NCBI GenBank assembly: GCA_039000515.1
Contig: JBCFYV010000001.1
Coordinates: forward strand, 29,161,048-29,225,047
Source of the DNA: Timema cristinae
Lineage: Eukaryota > Arthropoda > Insecta > Phasmatodea > Timematidae
DNA: 64,000 nucleotides
Direction: 5' to 3'
Below, piece after piece: positions 32,661 to 44,341 of this stretch. Each line of letters begins with the position of its first letter. Position 1 is the first letter of the stretch. The notes beneath the pieces were generated by a model. The model was given only the letters and a program-made list of their open reading frames with translations, did no database searches and was not told the DNA's origin. Made by a program: the position numbers and the translations under genes.

Positions 32661-34107
32661 TAAAAATTTCAATTGATATCTACTTTATTATATAAGAAGA
32701 AAGTGTTGTAATCGTTGAAATTCTTTACCTTGAGATTATGATTAACCTTTACTCTTTAATTGCCCCTGAACTCAAATAAGTAGATTTTACAATTCTGTTT
32801 GCCCCATATCTGTCTGTCTGTATCCTGGCATAGATCTGAAATGGTATGATTATTTTAATTTTAACACTATTAGTAAACAATCTTTAATTTAACGTTCTTC
32901 CTTAAAAAAAAAAGCAAGTGTACAACTTATTTCAGGTTCACAAATTAAAAAAAAATCAAACTATTCAAATTTGTAGATCTAAAATGTGTTCGTGAAAATA
33001 AATAGCTATTTATAGAGATCCAGCCGTGGATTCGAACATAAATATCGAATTTGTTTTAATTATATAGCGTTGGTTTCTGTGATGATATGAATATTCTTTA
33101 TTCATTCAACATCTTCCCCGTATGACATCTTACATACAGAGTAAATATTGCACGTTGCATACCTCATTAGGAGCGCCAAGTAAAATCTTGGAGTTTGTGT
33201 GCTTAGAAGATTGAATATCTCTTAGTTTCTCCAAGCACAGTTAACGATTACAGCAACTTCTCAGTGCCATGATTGTTGCTATATTAGGATTCTGGTATCA
33301 AGTAATCTTTAGAAAATATAAACGTATTTTCTATAAACATTGATAACATTTTGCATATTTTTAACATTACGGTAAAACCTCACATATCCGGTAAAACCTT
33401 TATTAAATTAAATATACAAACCGAAAAAAGAGTCAAAATAATATTTCAAATTTTTTTAAAGAAGAAATTATAAATTTAGTTTTGTTGTGTATTTAACTTT
33501 GTTTATCTTGAACAACCTTTTATTTAAATACTGATTTTGTTTACCTTTTAACTCTTCAGAGGCTTATTCATTTTCATTTTGGAAAATTTGCTTATCGGAA
33601 ACATGTTATTCCCTTTATTTCTATTATCAGAGGATTAGCTGTATATAAAAGGTATGAATATTATATATTAAAAGTGGTAGCTATATTTTCCAATAGTAAT
33701 AGAATATAACTACATATCCGACATCTAAAAATATTTATATATATACTTTCACACGTCCATATGCCAAGTCATGTAATCTTATGATGTACATTTTGTAAGA
33801 TATTATAAATGCAAATAAAATCATATCAATCTAGTACTTATTTACTTTATTCCATTATGAACTCAAAAAGTTCACTGCGGCAATTAAAAAGTACGCCAAC
33901 TGTGCTTATCTTAAGCTAGCTAGTTCCATCATATCCACCTAACTACATTTTATCTCTTAGAAATTAAATTAAAAAAATAATACCAATCATATAATATATT
34001 ATTATCATAGTTGACTGCAACAATTTATTTATCAATATCTGCTCTTCTTATGTAATTTACACTTTAAATCACATTAATTTAATGATAAAATTGTTTAAAT
34101 AACTTTA
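32661..34107. other. AT-rich non-coding stretch
   Basis: No gene or repeat family recognised over about 1.4 kb. Confidence 0.45.
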
Positions 34108-34118
34108 ATAACGGTCAA

Positions 34119-34157
<39 letters not shown>

Positions 34158-34348
34158 TAGCACCGCGTCTTACTACCCGTTCGGGTTGTACGCACTTACG
34201 CTAATGTGTAATGATAGGGTGATTGCGAGATGAAATGAAGGACCTACAGTTTAACGTGGAATTCGAACCACGGTGGAGGCTTGGCATTCCACACATTCAC
34301 AAGTTGTGATTAATACACATCTTGTCAGAGGTGAAGGAAATAACGGTC
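34108..34348 (-). repeat. SINE family A, 5'-truncated, with TSD
   Basis: Element 34120-34339 with flanks ataacggtc (34108-34116 and 34340-34348). It has the (TTA)n tail, shared 3' segment, hairpin and the attaatacac block, and stops at gtcagaggtgaagga, so the tRNA-like head is missing. The truncation point differs from the three headless copies. Confidence 0.88.
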
Positions 34349-34527
34349 GAAAATGGACCATAATATCCTAATAGAATTGTAGAAGAGATAATAGGTGTGG
34401 TTAGAAACTAGTATGGTGTGTATATATAAATGTATAGTTTAGAAAAAATGAATAAGATAACTTATTATAAGTTCGTGATTTTTTCTTACCGCCTTTCACT
34501 ATCCGTCTGGGATTTCCGATTATTCAG

Positions 34528-34905
34528 ATTATTGTGGGAGTTTAAGGAAGGTGAGTAAATGACAGTATTTTTGCAGTTTTTATAACAAAATATTGTTTGA
34601 TCAAAATAAACAAAATTCTACTCTGGTAAAAACCTAAAGTTTAGTTTCTTCACATTGTGATATAAACAGTAATTTTTGGATATCTGTCGTGTCATGGATT
34701 TAATGAAAACTTTTTCTCTTGATTTAAAAAGTTTCTCATATAATGGCGCTATGTTAATGGCAGATATTCAAGAGTCGTTGATATCACCGTGTGAAGAAAA
34801 TTAAACTCTACATTTCTACTGGAGAGTTGTTTGATTTATTTTATCCAAACGAACGTTTTGCTATATAAATGAGAATCATTGGTTCTACTCGGGTTAACTA
34901 CACTC
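34528..34905. repeat. Family K foldback-like repeat
   Basis: Left arm (gaaggtgagtaaatgacagt, atttttgcagtttttataac, ttgatcaaaataaac), interior (gtgtcatggatttaatgaaa, aaaaagtttctcatataatg), right arm (tgatatcaccgtgtgaagaa, aattaaactc, tttctactgga). Confidence 0.55.
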
Positions 34906-35135
34906 ATATATGAGGGAGGAATTTAGTGGATATTTAGTCGAATTAACGTACACCACGTAAACCACATAAGAAAAATTAGGGATTTACGAAGATCCGGAAA
35001 GTTGAAGGTCAAATCTCTTTCGCTTGGAAACCATCCCTTATTAACTTCAACACCAATTAGTGATTAGATGTTAACGTAAACATGGATTAATTTATAATGT
35101 CAACATAAAATAATAATATAGTGTACTTTGTTTTA

Positions 35136-35500
35136 TTTCGCTCAACCCCTCGGAGAGTATTATTGTGTTCTTGAAAAAAATTGAACTCGAAATTTTGATA
35201 AATGACGTTTCATGATCTCCTGAAACCAAAGAAGTGGTTTTAGCGATATTGTCTCTCAGTATCTCGGACTAGAGCTGAACTATTTGACCGATTGTGTTAA
35301 CATTAATCCAGTGTTTTAATAAGGCTCCCCCGAGGTATTTTGGGCAAAAAGATATAAAATCGATTCTCTTGAAATTCGCTCTTAAGATTTTGATTATATA
35401 TTTTGTGTCAAGCACTGTTTCATATAAAAAACAAAGTGAAAACTCTCATTTTCCCATAAAAACGACTTTGAAGCTACTTTAAATGAGCGAAAATTTTCAG
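35136..35500 (+). repeat. Dispersed repeat family I
   Basis: ctcaacccctcggagagtat, gtgttcttgaaaaaaattga, gaaattttgataaatgacgt, ttcatgatctcctgaaacca, actagagctgaactatttga, gctcccccgaggtattttgg and aaaatcgattctcttgaaat. The last two blocks also recur at 60660-60780 and, reversed, near 56850. The frame at 35294-35482 is inside it. Confidence 0.6.
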
Positions 35501-35611
35501 TTTGGATTATTTACAATCCCATGTTTCCTCATCACTGGCGATCTATTTTTTTTCACCTAAGCGTACAATATCAATTTATGTATGATATATAAAAAGGTGA
35601 GTACATACGTT

Positions 35612-35860
35612 TTTTTACCACACTTCTTACTACCCATTTAGTTTGTACACACATGTATTAACTACGTTAGTGTGTTAGGGATAAGAGGTATTGGATTTAT
35701 AGGAAGTGTACCCCATTTGCGTGGACGGAGAGTGAAAAACCATTTATGCAAAACATATCTAAGTACATCCGATAGGGATTCAGATCCAAATTTACCCGTA
35801 ATGAACATGGCCAGTCTATTGTGAGAGTAACACCTTAAAACATTCGGCCACCGAAGTTTT
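35612..35860 (-). repeat. SINE family B, full length
   Basis: Reversed: taccacacttcttactaccc (tail), ccatttgcgtggacggagag (body), cgatagggattcagatccaa (B box), ctattgtgagagtaacacct, cattcggccacc (head). Confidence 0.85.
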
Positions 35861-37211
35861 TATGATTATATATTCGACATCTTCAATATCTATTCTATTA
35901 TTTTAGCTTTTATCGTGCGCTCAGGAAATAAAATAAAATTAACATTTAACTTTTTTCAAATATTTGATATAAGTCCGCATAAAAATAATAATGTCACCGA
36001 TGGTGATTTTGTGTCACGCTCCAATTTATAAATCACACCCGCTGAATACAAGTGTTCACTACTTTGAGTCGAAAAAAATTTAACAATGACCGTGTGTTTG
36101 GGAAAGGGACAGTCGATTGTTCATTGAACGTACAGTATCATTTGTAAATAAGAGAATTTAACAATGTCCATTCTATTCATTTTATTCTCATGTAATACGG
36201 CTAAAACCGATGTATTAACGTTTCGCTAACGATTAAATTTAAAAAAAAAAAACATATGTTTTCCCAATTTTATATCAAGCAAAGTAGGATTGTATTATTG
36301 TACTGTTCAATGTTCAAATTGAAAAGTAATTCATATAGGATGTATCACAGCTTAAGTTCGGTTTCATTAATGTTAAAATATAAATTGTCGTTTCAAATCA
36401 AAAAATGTTAAAATATAATCTGAATATGAAAATAGAAGAATGGAAGCGTACAGCCCCTTAAGCGTGTAAAGTTGTATTTAATAAATGTTTCGTATGAATT
36501 GAAGATAAATTCAAATCACGTAAATTGATTTTGTTTAGTAATATCACTACCCCCTTACATCCAAATGTGGGCCTATGGTTGTCCGGATGTGTTGTGACCA
36601 TGATAGAGGGGGTGGGGATGAGAGAAGGGGTGATAGAAATATTGTGTGGGATTGTAATTGATGTTTGGCTTGGGTTTTTGTAGTTTTTATTCATACTAAT
36701 ATGTATACTACAAATGTGATGTTTATAAGAGATATTAAAAGAGATTAAATAATTTAAAAGACTATTTAGAAGCTTGAGGCAGAACGAAGTATTCCGAGGA
36801 ACGCTTAACAATGGTCTGACTGACGTGATCCAACATGGTTGATAAACCTCACTACCCTGGGCTCGAATGGCAGCCCTAAAATACTGGTACTGATGTTCAG
36901 ACGCCCTGGCCTGTGTAACCCCAAAATGGTAGAGTAACCCCCCCCCCTCCCCACCTCCTAGATTCTATGGTGATTAGTCAACTCTGATAGCTGGGCTCCA
37001 CTTGTTTTTATCCTGCCTTCTGGCCAGGTTTACCTTATAGAATGCTGAAACTCTGTTTATGTTGCCAGCGCATATGTTCTATTTGTTTACAAGCCAATCA
37101 CAACACCTCGCAATACTCGTTTTGTCATTCCAATCCAGAGCATACAATATTAACTATCACGCTTCTCAATTTTGGCCGTGTCACTACAATTAATTTGTTT
37201 GTGCAAGGTAA
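35861..37211. other. Non-coding stretch
   Basis: The 117-codon minus-strand frame at 36458-36811 has no recognisable domain and biased, simple composition. A C run lies at 36939-36946. No gene supported. Confidence 0.45.
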
Positions 37212-37390
37212 TATACATTTACCCGCTTCGATGGTAGAATGGTCTCTAAGGTGTCACTCTCGCAATAAACTGGACAACGATGACAGAAATATCGGGGTTG
37301 GGCACCCAGTGGGTGTACTAAGGCAGTTTTTTTTAGAATTATTTTTCTGCTTTACCTTGGTACATTTGCACGTAAACTTACTCTAAATTA
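37212..37390 (+). repeat. SINE family B, 3'-truncated
   Basis: Head (acccgcttcgatggtagaat, ggtctctaaggtgtcactct, cgcaataaactgg), B-box region (cggggttgggcacccagt), body partly (tacatttgcacgtaaactta). Confidence 0.75.
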
Positions 37391-37617
37391 AAGACTGCGT
37401 GACCCTCTACAATACCGAATGTTCTTAAGGTGTCACTGACTGCTAAAGACGGGAAGAGTGTGGTTTGAATCCTGGTCTAAATTACTCACTTTGGTGTTTT
37501 ATAAATAGTTCTCCACTCTTATTTCACAAAAATTAGGTAGTTTACCTGTAAATGCTTCCTTCCTCATCCCTAACCCATATATTATACCATGAACAGGTGT
37601 TAAGTACAAGGTGATTA
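37391..37617 (+). repeat. SINE family B, adjacent second copy
   Basis: Head (gactgcgtgaccctctacaa, ttaaggtgtcact), B box (gtgtggtttgaatcctggtc), body (ctcttatttcacaaaaatta), tail (accatgaacaggtgttaag) and an A run. A third, tail-only piece follows at 37624-37705. Confidence 0.75.
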
Positions 37618-37623
37618 AAAAAA

Positions 37624-37705
37624 CCCATATTCTTCATTCCTAATACACTACGTAATTTGTACGCTATGCATATACTCCATCTGGGTATAAAAATCGTGCA
37701 GCATA
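37624..37705 (+). repeat. SINE family B, 3' tail fragment
   Basis: ttcattcctaatacactacg, taatttgtacgctatgcata and ctccatctgggtat are the B tail. Confidence 0.5.
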
Positions 37706-37797
37706 AATAAAATAAATATATACATAAACTCCATATCAACTTGTCCACTTTAAGAATGAAAATGTAACTTGTGAGTGATGAGTTACTTAAAACAATA

Positions 37798-38000
37798 AAT
37801 CTTATATATAATTTGATAAGCCCGTTTCTGGTATAGAAATTACGAGGAAATAACTGAACAGGTTTTGACAAACGACCACTCATTTTAACGGTTAAGAGTC
37901 CAGGATGTCGGGAAAATAGTATTTTCCACGAAAACAAAATTTTCACTGATATTTTTCAGCTTTAATTTTTTGTTTAATCACCATGGAAACGGTTATTTGC
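37798..38000 (+). repeat. Repeat family L (Helitron-like 5' part?)
   Basis: Starts aTCTTATATATAATTTGATA, then agcccgtttc, gaaattacgaggaaataact, gacaaacgaccactcatttt, tttaatcaccatggaaac. Two more copies at 40293 and 40712 keep the same order. The A|TCTTATATAT start resembles the Helitron-like 5' end at 21866. Confidence 0.5.
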
Positions 38001-38661
38001 TGTATGGCTTTAAATCTCTGAATAAGATATATTTCTTTGGCTAAAAAATAATAACAATCTTTATTTTTTGGTCCGAATACATCACAAATTTCACTTTGGA
38101 TGAATATTTTTCTTTGGATGCTGGTCATAACACAATTAAATTGAGATTCCTAAACTGGGGAAACATTTATTTCTTATTGGAATGTTGTTATCGTTAATTC
38201 GTATTTAAATCAATAATATTGAGCATAATTAAAAAATGTAAAGGCTAGGTTTTTAAGTTCGTGAAAATATTGTCTCAGTTTTGTTTTACGCATGATAAAA
38301 TAATGTTTAAATATGTGTTGGTATGTATAGTCAAAAACAATAAAATGATCTTGAATAATGTTTTAAAATAGCCATTTTAACTATCTAAGCATGAGTTTTG
38401 GTGTTCTTTTTTTCTTTTTTCAAATAATTGGTTTTGATGTTCATTTTAGTAACTTGTAACACAATACACATACACAAGTTAAACTACCTTTCCATTTTAC
38501 CACTTAATTTTAAAGATAGTATGTTTAAAAGTAATGTTTTATGCACCTCATCTATCTTTTCACATTCTTAAATACATTAAGTTAAATTATATTTACATGT
38601 TATTATTTAATTTTGATGGTTTGCATTTTCAAAGTAACGTAATGTTTGAGTACCACATCTA
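38001..38661. other. AT-rich non-coding stretch
   Basis: Nothing recognisable. Confidence 0.45.
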
Positions 38662-39115
38662 TATTTACACATTCTCTCGCTCTCCATCCGAAACTCTCTT
38701 CCGCTCTAACACACACACCCACACACACACACACAATCTCTCACACACTTTATCACACACACTCCGCCACATAATATCTTTCACTCTCCCAAAACTCTCT
38801 CTCATTTTATCTCCCACACACTTTTTCTCACACACATACACCCTCTCTCTCTCCTCACACAACACACACACTCTCTTCCTTTTTCTAGTATTTCTCTCTT
38901 TAACACATACACATACTCTCACTATCACTCGATCTCTCAATTACTCATTCTCAGTCACTTACACTCACTTGATCAAACCTTAAATTAACTTTATCTCATC
39001 TCACACACACACTCACATTTTAACACTCACCCACACACACACACTCACATTTTAACACTCACCCACACACTTACAAAATCACTCTTAAACACTTACACTC
39101 TCATTTTAACTATCA
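38662..39115. repeat. CA/CT-rich low-complexity block
   Basis: Interleaved cacaca and ctctct motifs for ~450 bp, including two copies of a 36-bp unit around cacattttaacactcaccca (38998-39070). The open frames on both strands here (149 and 91 codons) are translations of the simple sequence. Confidence 0.9.
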
Positions 39116-39119
39116 CATT

Positions 39120-39440
39120 TTATCACTCGTGTGACCTGGTGGTCTATGGGTATAGTGTCAAACTTCTGTGGTGGGGGTCCGGGGTTCAATCCTCTGTCCT
39201 GGCACAGATTTATCTGATTACCAAACCCTTCCTTCACCTCTGACAAGACGTGTATTAATCACAACTTGTGAAAAGTGGGGAATGCCAGGCTTCCACCGTG
39301 GTTTGGATCCCACGTTAAATTGTAGGTCCTCCATTTCATCTCACAAGCACCCTATAATCACACATTAGGGTAAGTGCGTATAGCCTGAACGGATAGTAAT
39401 TGTGGAGTTAATATTAATTATAATAAGAATCTTATCACTC
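39120..39440 (+). repeat. SINE family A, full length, with TSD
   Basis: Element about 39129-39431 with ttatcactc on both sides (39120-39128, 39432-39440). Head with A box (gacctggtggtctatgggta) and B box (ccggggttcaatcctctgtc). It carries the attaatcac block (subtype with A copies at 19502 and 34120). The tail is diverged (gaacggatagtaattgtgga). Confidence 0.87.
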
Positions 39441-39461
39441 TCTCTATCATATATTAATTAT

Positions 39462-40300
39462 ATCTTATACAGTGGCGGCTAGTAGCTAAAATTAGTGGAG
39501 GTGCTGCTCCAGAAAAATTTTAGTCTTTGTTTTAAAATGGTGTAAAAGGAAAAAAACATGTATAAAAAGAAAATTTATTCAGGAACTTGATAAAATCTTA
39601 CAAAAAACAAACAAATATTTTTACTTAATTTAACTTAAATTGATACAGTTCAAGCTTGAGCTATTCATTTAAAAATTAAATACATTCTTCTTGTTTTAAT
39701 TTGTGCAAAAAGTTCAATAATTTCTTCCTTGATCTGTGGATGACAATTGAGGAAATTTTCTTCATTGAAAGTACTGCAAGCGCATTTAGTCTTTTTGTTA
39801 AATAAAATAACCGAAAGAAATTAATCAAATAGAATATCTGGAAGCAGAATAATAATCTAATTCTACATCTTGTACACTTTATCCCATTCAAGAATATGGT
39901 ACACGTTTTTTAAGCACAGCACATGCTGAGTAAACAAACTTCCTTCCACCATCACGCCAGAACTGGCACTGCGAGGGCAACAGTGCTCTCTCTACCTGTC
40001 AGTCCCGCCTTCCTCCCCACCCCATCCCTATGTGTGCATGCGCATAAGAGTCAAACACCACGTCACTGGCACTGTGAAGCGCACAGTTCCATACACATAT
40101 TTTTGTATCTCTTTCATACACCGGGGGATGGCAACTGAAGTAATGACATTAAGCTTAAGGAATATATATTGTACAACAAAAATAAAGAAAGTTTAAAGAA
40201 AAAAGGACTCATTATATTAAATGTTATCGATAATATCAAGTGGAAATAGGGGGTGCTCCAGTTCCGCAGTGCCTATACACAAGCCGCCATTGATCTTATA
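39462..40300. mobile_element. hAT transposon remnant with perfect 8-bp TSD
   Basis: Element 39470-40292 (823 bp). Termini CAGTGGCGGCT... and ...AGCCGCCATTG are inverted repeats, extended by ggtgctgctccag on the left and its counterpart ggtgctccag on the right. The 8-bp duplication atcttata lies at 39462-39469 and 40293-40300. It holds a transposase C-terminal remnant on the minus strand and is much too short for an autonomous copy. It inserted at the start of a family L repeat. Confidence 0.9.
39664..39891 (-). pseudogene. hAT transposase C-terminal dimerisation region, frameshifted
   Basis: One minus-strand frame gives KRLNALAVLSM; a shifted frame over the same bases gives EENFLNCHPQIKEEIIELFA followed by QIKTRRMYL and a stop. 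Together these resemble the end of hAT transposases of the TTF-type/ZMYM1-like group (RLN.LA.LSi...i...iieeFA..K.R). A net one- or two-base indel near 39770 breaks the frame. The rest of the transposase, including the DDE residues, is absent. Confidence 0.65.
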
Positions 40301-40520
40301 TATAATTTGATAAGCCCGTTTCCGATGATAGAAATTACGAGGAAATGACTCAACAGATTTTGACAAATGAGCTCTCATTTTAAAGGTTTACCAGGGTGTC
40401 GGAAAAACAAATAGTTTCCAACAAAAATCTGATCATCCCAGAAAATTCCCACCTTTACATTATTTGTCTACATCACCATGTAAACCCTAATTTGTGCGAG
40501 TGTATATATGAAAAAAGAAT
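40293..40520 (+). repeat. Repeat family L
   Basis: ATCTTATATATAATTTGATA, agcccgtttccgatgataga, aattacgaggaaatgactca, gacaaatgagctctcatttt, gtctacatcaccatgtaaac. The hAT at 39470 interrupts its first bases. Confidence 0.55.
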
Positions 40521-40711
40521 TCTCTCTGACTACAACTAATATTAACTCAAATCTCACTTTAATGGTATTGTATAGACAATAGAAAGATTAAGGTAACTAA
40601 TGTATATTTATCAAAATGACCTATTATATTAGCATATATATATTTATATCTTTTAATTATTGCATTGTTGATTTTAATCCTTCCTCTTTATTGTCATTAA
40701 ATATAATATGT

Positions 40712-40915
40712 CCTTGCTCTTACATATAATTTGTTTAGCCCTATTCCGTTAGTTAAAATTTTGATAAAATAACTGAACCTTGACAAACGACCATTCATTT
40801 TATAGATTAGACGTTCAGAATATCACATAAAATAGTTAGTTTCCTACAAAAACTCTATTTTTCTAACTAATTTTCAATCTTTCATTCTTTGCTTACACCA
40901 CTATGGATTGGTTAA
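40712..40915 (+). repeat. Repeat family L, diverged
   Basis: CTCTTACATATAATTTGTTT, agccctattccgtta, gacaaacgaccattcatttt, gcttacaccactatggattg: same order as the other two copies. Confidence 0.5.
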
Positions 40916-41760
40916 AAATATTAAATCGATTCTTACTTGAGTGGTTTCGTGCATTGAATAGATATAGAGCTGATCAAAGGGGTCATTTTAAAGTTATCAT
41001 TGTGATGTGAAGGGGAAACATGCGTTTTGATTGAAACTTTTAAATAGAAAGTCAAGTGAAAGCTTATTAAAAAAATTGCCAATAAATATTTTAGAATACA
41101 TTTTATTGCAATAATCTTGCAGACATCGCTTCAATTATCCACTAGTAATCTTTATATATTGTTATGAATAATATCTTTTACTAAAAATGTTTCACATAAA
41201 CGCTTCATGTTTTCGAAAAACAGATACGATTCTGCTAAACAGATTTATTTTTTACTTTGTCTCCGATTTATCGAGTTCACACTTTTACTTTCTCATAGAG
41301 AAAAATATTGAAATGGCGAACATTTTATACCTCAAGATTATAACGAAGCTTGAGGTTATTTTATGTGCCTCCGAACCTAAAAGAAAGTGTATTTTTAAAA
41401 TATTTGTTTCTCTGTAGGTAAGCTTAAGAATCAACAGTTTAATAGTTTTGTTAAAGCTTGATAGTTTATTATACTGTCATGTGCAGAGGATGTTTGTGAT
41501 ATTATTTGTCGTTCTTAAGATAAGTGTAGCTCACTTAGCACAATATTATTTATATTTGTTTCTTAGATAAAAAATAATAATTTGATGATGGTTTACTAAC
41601 CAACCTTTAAAAACTGTTTTAAACCATAATAGATTTTGAGAAGGTATTTGTGATTGTGTTGTATAATTTAAATTATATAAACGATAGGCCTACTTGTTAT
41701 TTTTCTCACGTAATGAGTAATGATCCATAATTGCCGACCAAAAATAAAGAAGAGTTTTAA
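40916..41760. other. AT-rich non-coding stretch
   Basis: No gene recognised; the 76-codon frame at 41187-41417 has no recognisable domain. Confidence 0.45.
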
Positions 41761-42698
41761 GAAATAATTGGCCAACTAGTGAAGATAGGGAGAATATATG
41801 GCATGGAGATCAACATTGAGAAGTCAAAAGTGTTGGTGATTTCTAAAAATTAAGAGATGCTGAAAATAAAAATTGGAAACCAGGAGTTGGAAAACATCTG
41901 GGAAGTCTGCTCATAAAGGATGCTAAATGAACCAAGGAAATTTGGTCAAGGATCACCGTGGCCAAGAAAGCTTTTAACAAGAAGTGACTAGCTTTGGTGG
42001 CAACGCGGCCTAACATACTAATATCGTGTTCAACTAGACTGCCGAAGACTGGGAGATCCAGGTTCGACCCGGTACGGTGCATTATGTGTGGTTTTACAAA
42101 AGGTTTTTTCACTTTCCCTTCACACAAATGCGATGCATTTCCTCTAAATTAAGCTTTGATAATCCCTAACACATTACTGTAATTAGTACATAAGTGTATA
42201 GCCTGAACAGGTAGTAAGACGTGGTGGTGATAAAAAAAAAGAGGTTATTGCTGACCACCAAATTGAGTTTGGAACTGAGGAAGAAACTTATTAAATGCTA
42301 CATTTGGAGCGTTACGCTGAATGGAGCAGAAACTTTGGACTTCAGGAAGATGGAAAATAATACTAGAACTTTGAATTTTTGTGCTGAAGAAGTCTTGAGA
42401 AGATAAGATGGTCATACAGAACTATAAATGAAAAAGACCTAAGACCAGTGGGTGTAAAGATAACCGCTTTGGATGTGGTTCTAAGATACAAAGCAAACTG
42501 GATCAGACACATCCTTAGGAGGAACTTTCTTCTGTACATTATCATAGAAGGAGAGGTTGATGGGAAAAAAGGAGCTTAGGATGAAGGAGGATTCAAATTT
42601 TAGACGACTTGAAGGAAATAAGAAAATTCTGGAAACTGAAGGAGGAAGCCGAGAACAGGGCACATTGGTTGTCTGATTTCATTGGAAAAAGTAAATGA
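41761..42698 (+). pseudogene. LINE reverse-transcriptase C-terminal relic, split by a SINE
   Basis: Left piece (41761-41985) reads EIIGQLVKIGRIYGMEINIE then KSKVLVISKN before a stop, and in a shifted frame AKKAFNKK. Right piece (42240-42698) reads LLTTKLSLELRKKLIKCYIW then SVTLNGAETLDFRK; later frames give KANWIRHILRRNFLL and KLKEEAENRAHW with a final stop at 42696-42698. This is the familiar order of the RT thumb and C-terminal region of non-LTR retrotransposons (MkIN..KSKvm.iSk; W.v.lyGaEtW..rk; WiGHiLRrn). The YxDD core lies upstream and is missing. Multiple stops and frameshifts; a dead 3' fragment. Confidence 0.8.
41986..42239 (+). repeat. SINE family B inserted in the LINE relic
   Basis: Head (gctttggtggcaacgcggcc, ctagactgccgaagactggg), B box (ccaggttcgacccgg), body (ttcccttcacacaaatgcga), tail (gcctgaacaggtagtaagac, gtggtg) and an A run at 42231-42239. 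The RT frame resumes right after it. Confidence 0.88.
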
Positions 42699-44341
42699 CA
42701 TTTGTAAGACAGAACACCAAAGATAATTATAATGATAATTCAGTTTAGACTATTAGTTATGTTGCACAAAATTAGATCACGTTCCATAATGTTGTTTTGA
42801 TGAGGTGGATAAATAATTTTTACTGATTACACACATTCGTCCGAATCATATTATATAGTAGACTATATACGGGGTGTCCATAATAAAAGTTCACTTTACT
42901 GAGATTTATGTGCTAAAAATGAAGGTATCTCTTAGAAGACACCCTTAATTTATCAATTTGACAATATCTAACCATGCAATGACGTGAATAAATGTTTAAA
43001 CGAAAACAAAATTGGAAATAACTACTACTCTAGAGCTTTCTTTATTTGACGTTTTAAAAATCAGATGTTATTCAGAAGGTTGTTCTTACTTTGGTTAATT
43101 TAATATTTCTAAAAAATTCACTAGAGTTTCAAACATTTAGAAACATTTCAATAAAAATGTCCACCAAATTAAATTTGTTTGTGAATTTTGGTTTGACAAA
43201 TCATACTCAAACATTTAATTTTTCTTGAAAGCCATATTGAATCCAGAAAAAAACATAACTTTTTTTTCCATCTCATTTTATTTTTACGTCCAATTCCTTT
43301 TTTTAGGATACTTTTCTAAATTCGTTGTGGTTCCTTGCAATGAAATAAAATCCACGCAAAGGCCAAACTCTCCCCCGTTCTTTTTTTACGCTCTCTCTCT
43401 CTTCAACTCAATTCTACTTATCTTTTTTAAACTGTTAGATTCATCCCCATTTTACAAACCTTTCCAGATGCTACCATAACAAACTTGGGTTCAAGAAGTT
43501 CGTCTTGCAAGCCTTTCCAGTTACCTATCTTGGATATTTCTAAGACATGTTTATTTTCAATGGGATATCTGGATATAAATTGTGTGGTCACAAATTTAAT
43601 ATTATTTTAAACAGTTTTCAAACAGTTATATAAAACAAACTTTTCGAAACTAATCATGCCCTTTGTTGTTCAAGTATATTAAGAGATCTTAAAATAAAAA
43701 AATCCTCAATTTTTTTTTATAAAACTTAAAGTTTGTCCATTTTGAGATTATCAGGACATACATGAAAGATTATTTCATTATATTCATTTTAATTGGCCTA
43801 GAACTATAATTCATTTTATCCGATAGTAATACTTAATTTCACGGACGTGTAGGCGTAAAACATTATCTTAGAATATTTTTGATTCTAAACATTTAATTAT
43901 ACATTGTACTTCTATATTGCTTGACATATTTGTTAGTTTTATATATTTATAATATATTTAAGAAATATTAGATTAATTTATAGTTTCATTTTACTAATAC
44001 TGCTACTTATTATTTTATAATGTAATCAAAGTGAAATACTTTAACTCAAATACACGTATCTCAATTTAATAATTACTGTTTAAAATGATATAAATATTAT
44101 GTAACCAATTATGAAATAACGGTAATAACATATATCCATTTTACACCAATTTAAAACTATATTTTTTTATCGTAATACATTTATTTATAAACAAAGTATT
44201 ACAAATCTAAAATAAAAGAACATTTAAAAATATAAATTGAAATTTTAGTATTAAAAGTTATTTTTATCTACATTTAATTATTTAGAGAGTTGAATTTTAT
44301 AGTATTATGTACCAGATTTGTACTGTACATCCAACAAAATA
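42699..44341. other. AT-rich non-coding stretch
   Basis: No gene recognised in ~1.6 kb. A sequence at about 42878 (cggggtgtccataataaaag) looks like a transposon end, but no partner was found. Confidence 0.4.

Noticed and set aside
36458..36811. 117-codon minus-strand open frame
   Set aside because: Simple, biased composition (Asn/Ser/Thr/Ile/Pro), no recognisable domain and no splice or transcription evidence.
36835..36925. Minus-strand tRNA-like segment with gccattcgagccc
   Set aside because: B-box resemblance only; no A box at the right spacing and no second copy.
37542..37946. 134-codon minus-strand open frame
   Set aside because: Covers B SINE tails and a family L repeat; no domain.
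38534..38983. 149-codon open frame (and 91-codon frame on the other strand)
   Set aside because: Both are translations of CA/CT simple repeats (His/Thr/Ser/Leu runs), with no unique domain.
42870..42960. Mariner/Tc-like terminal sequence (cggggtgtccataataaaag)
   Set aside because: No matching inverted end or TA duplication found nearby.
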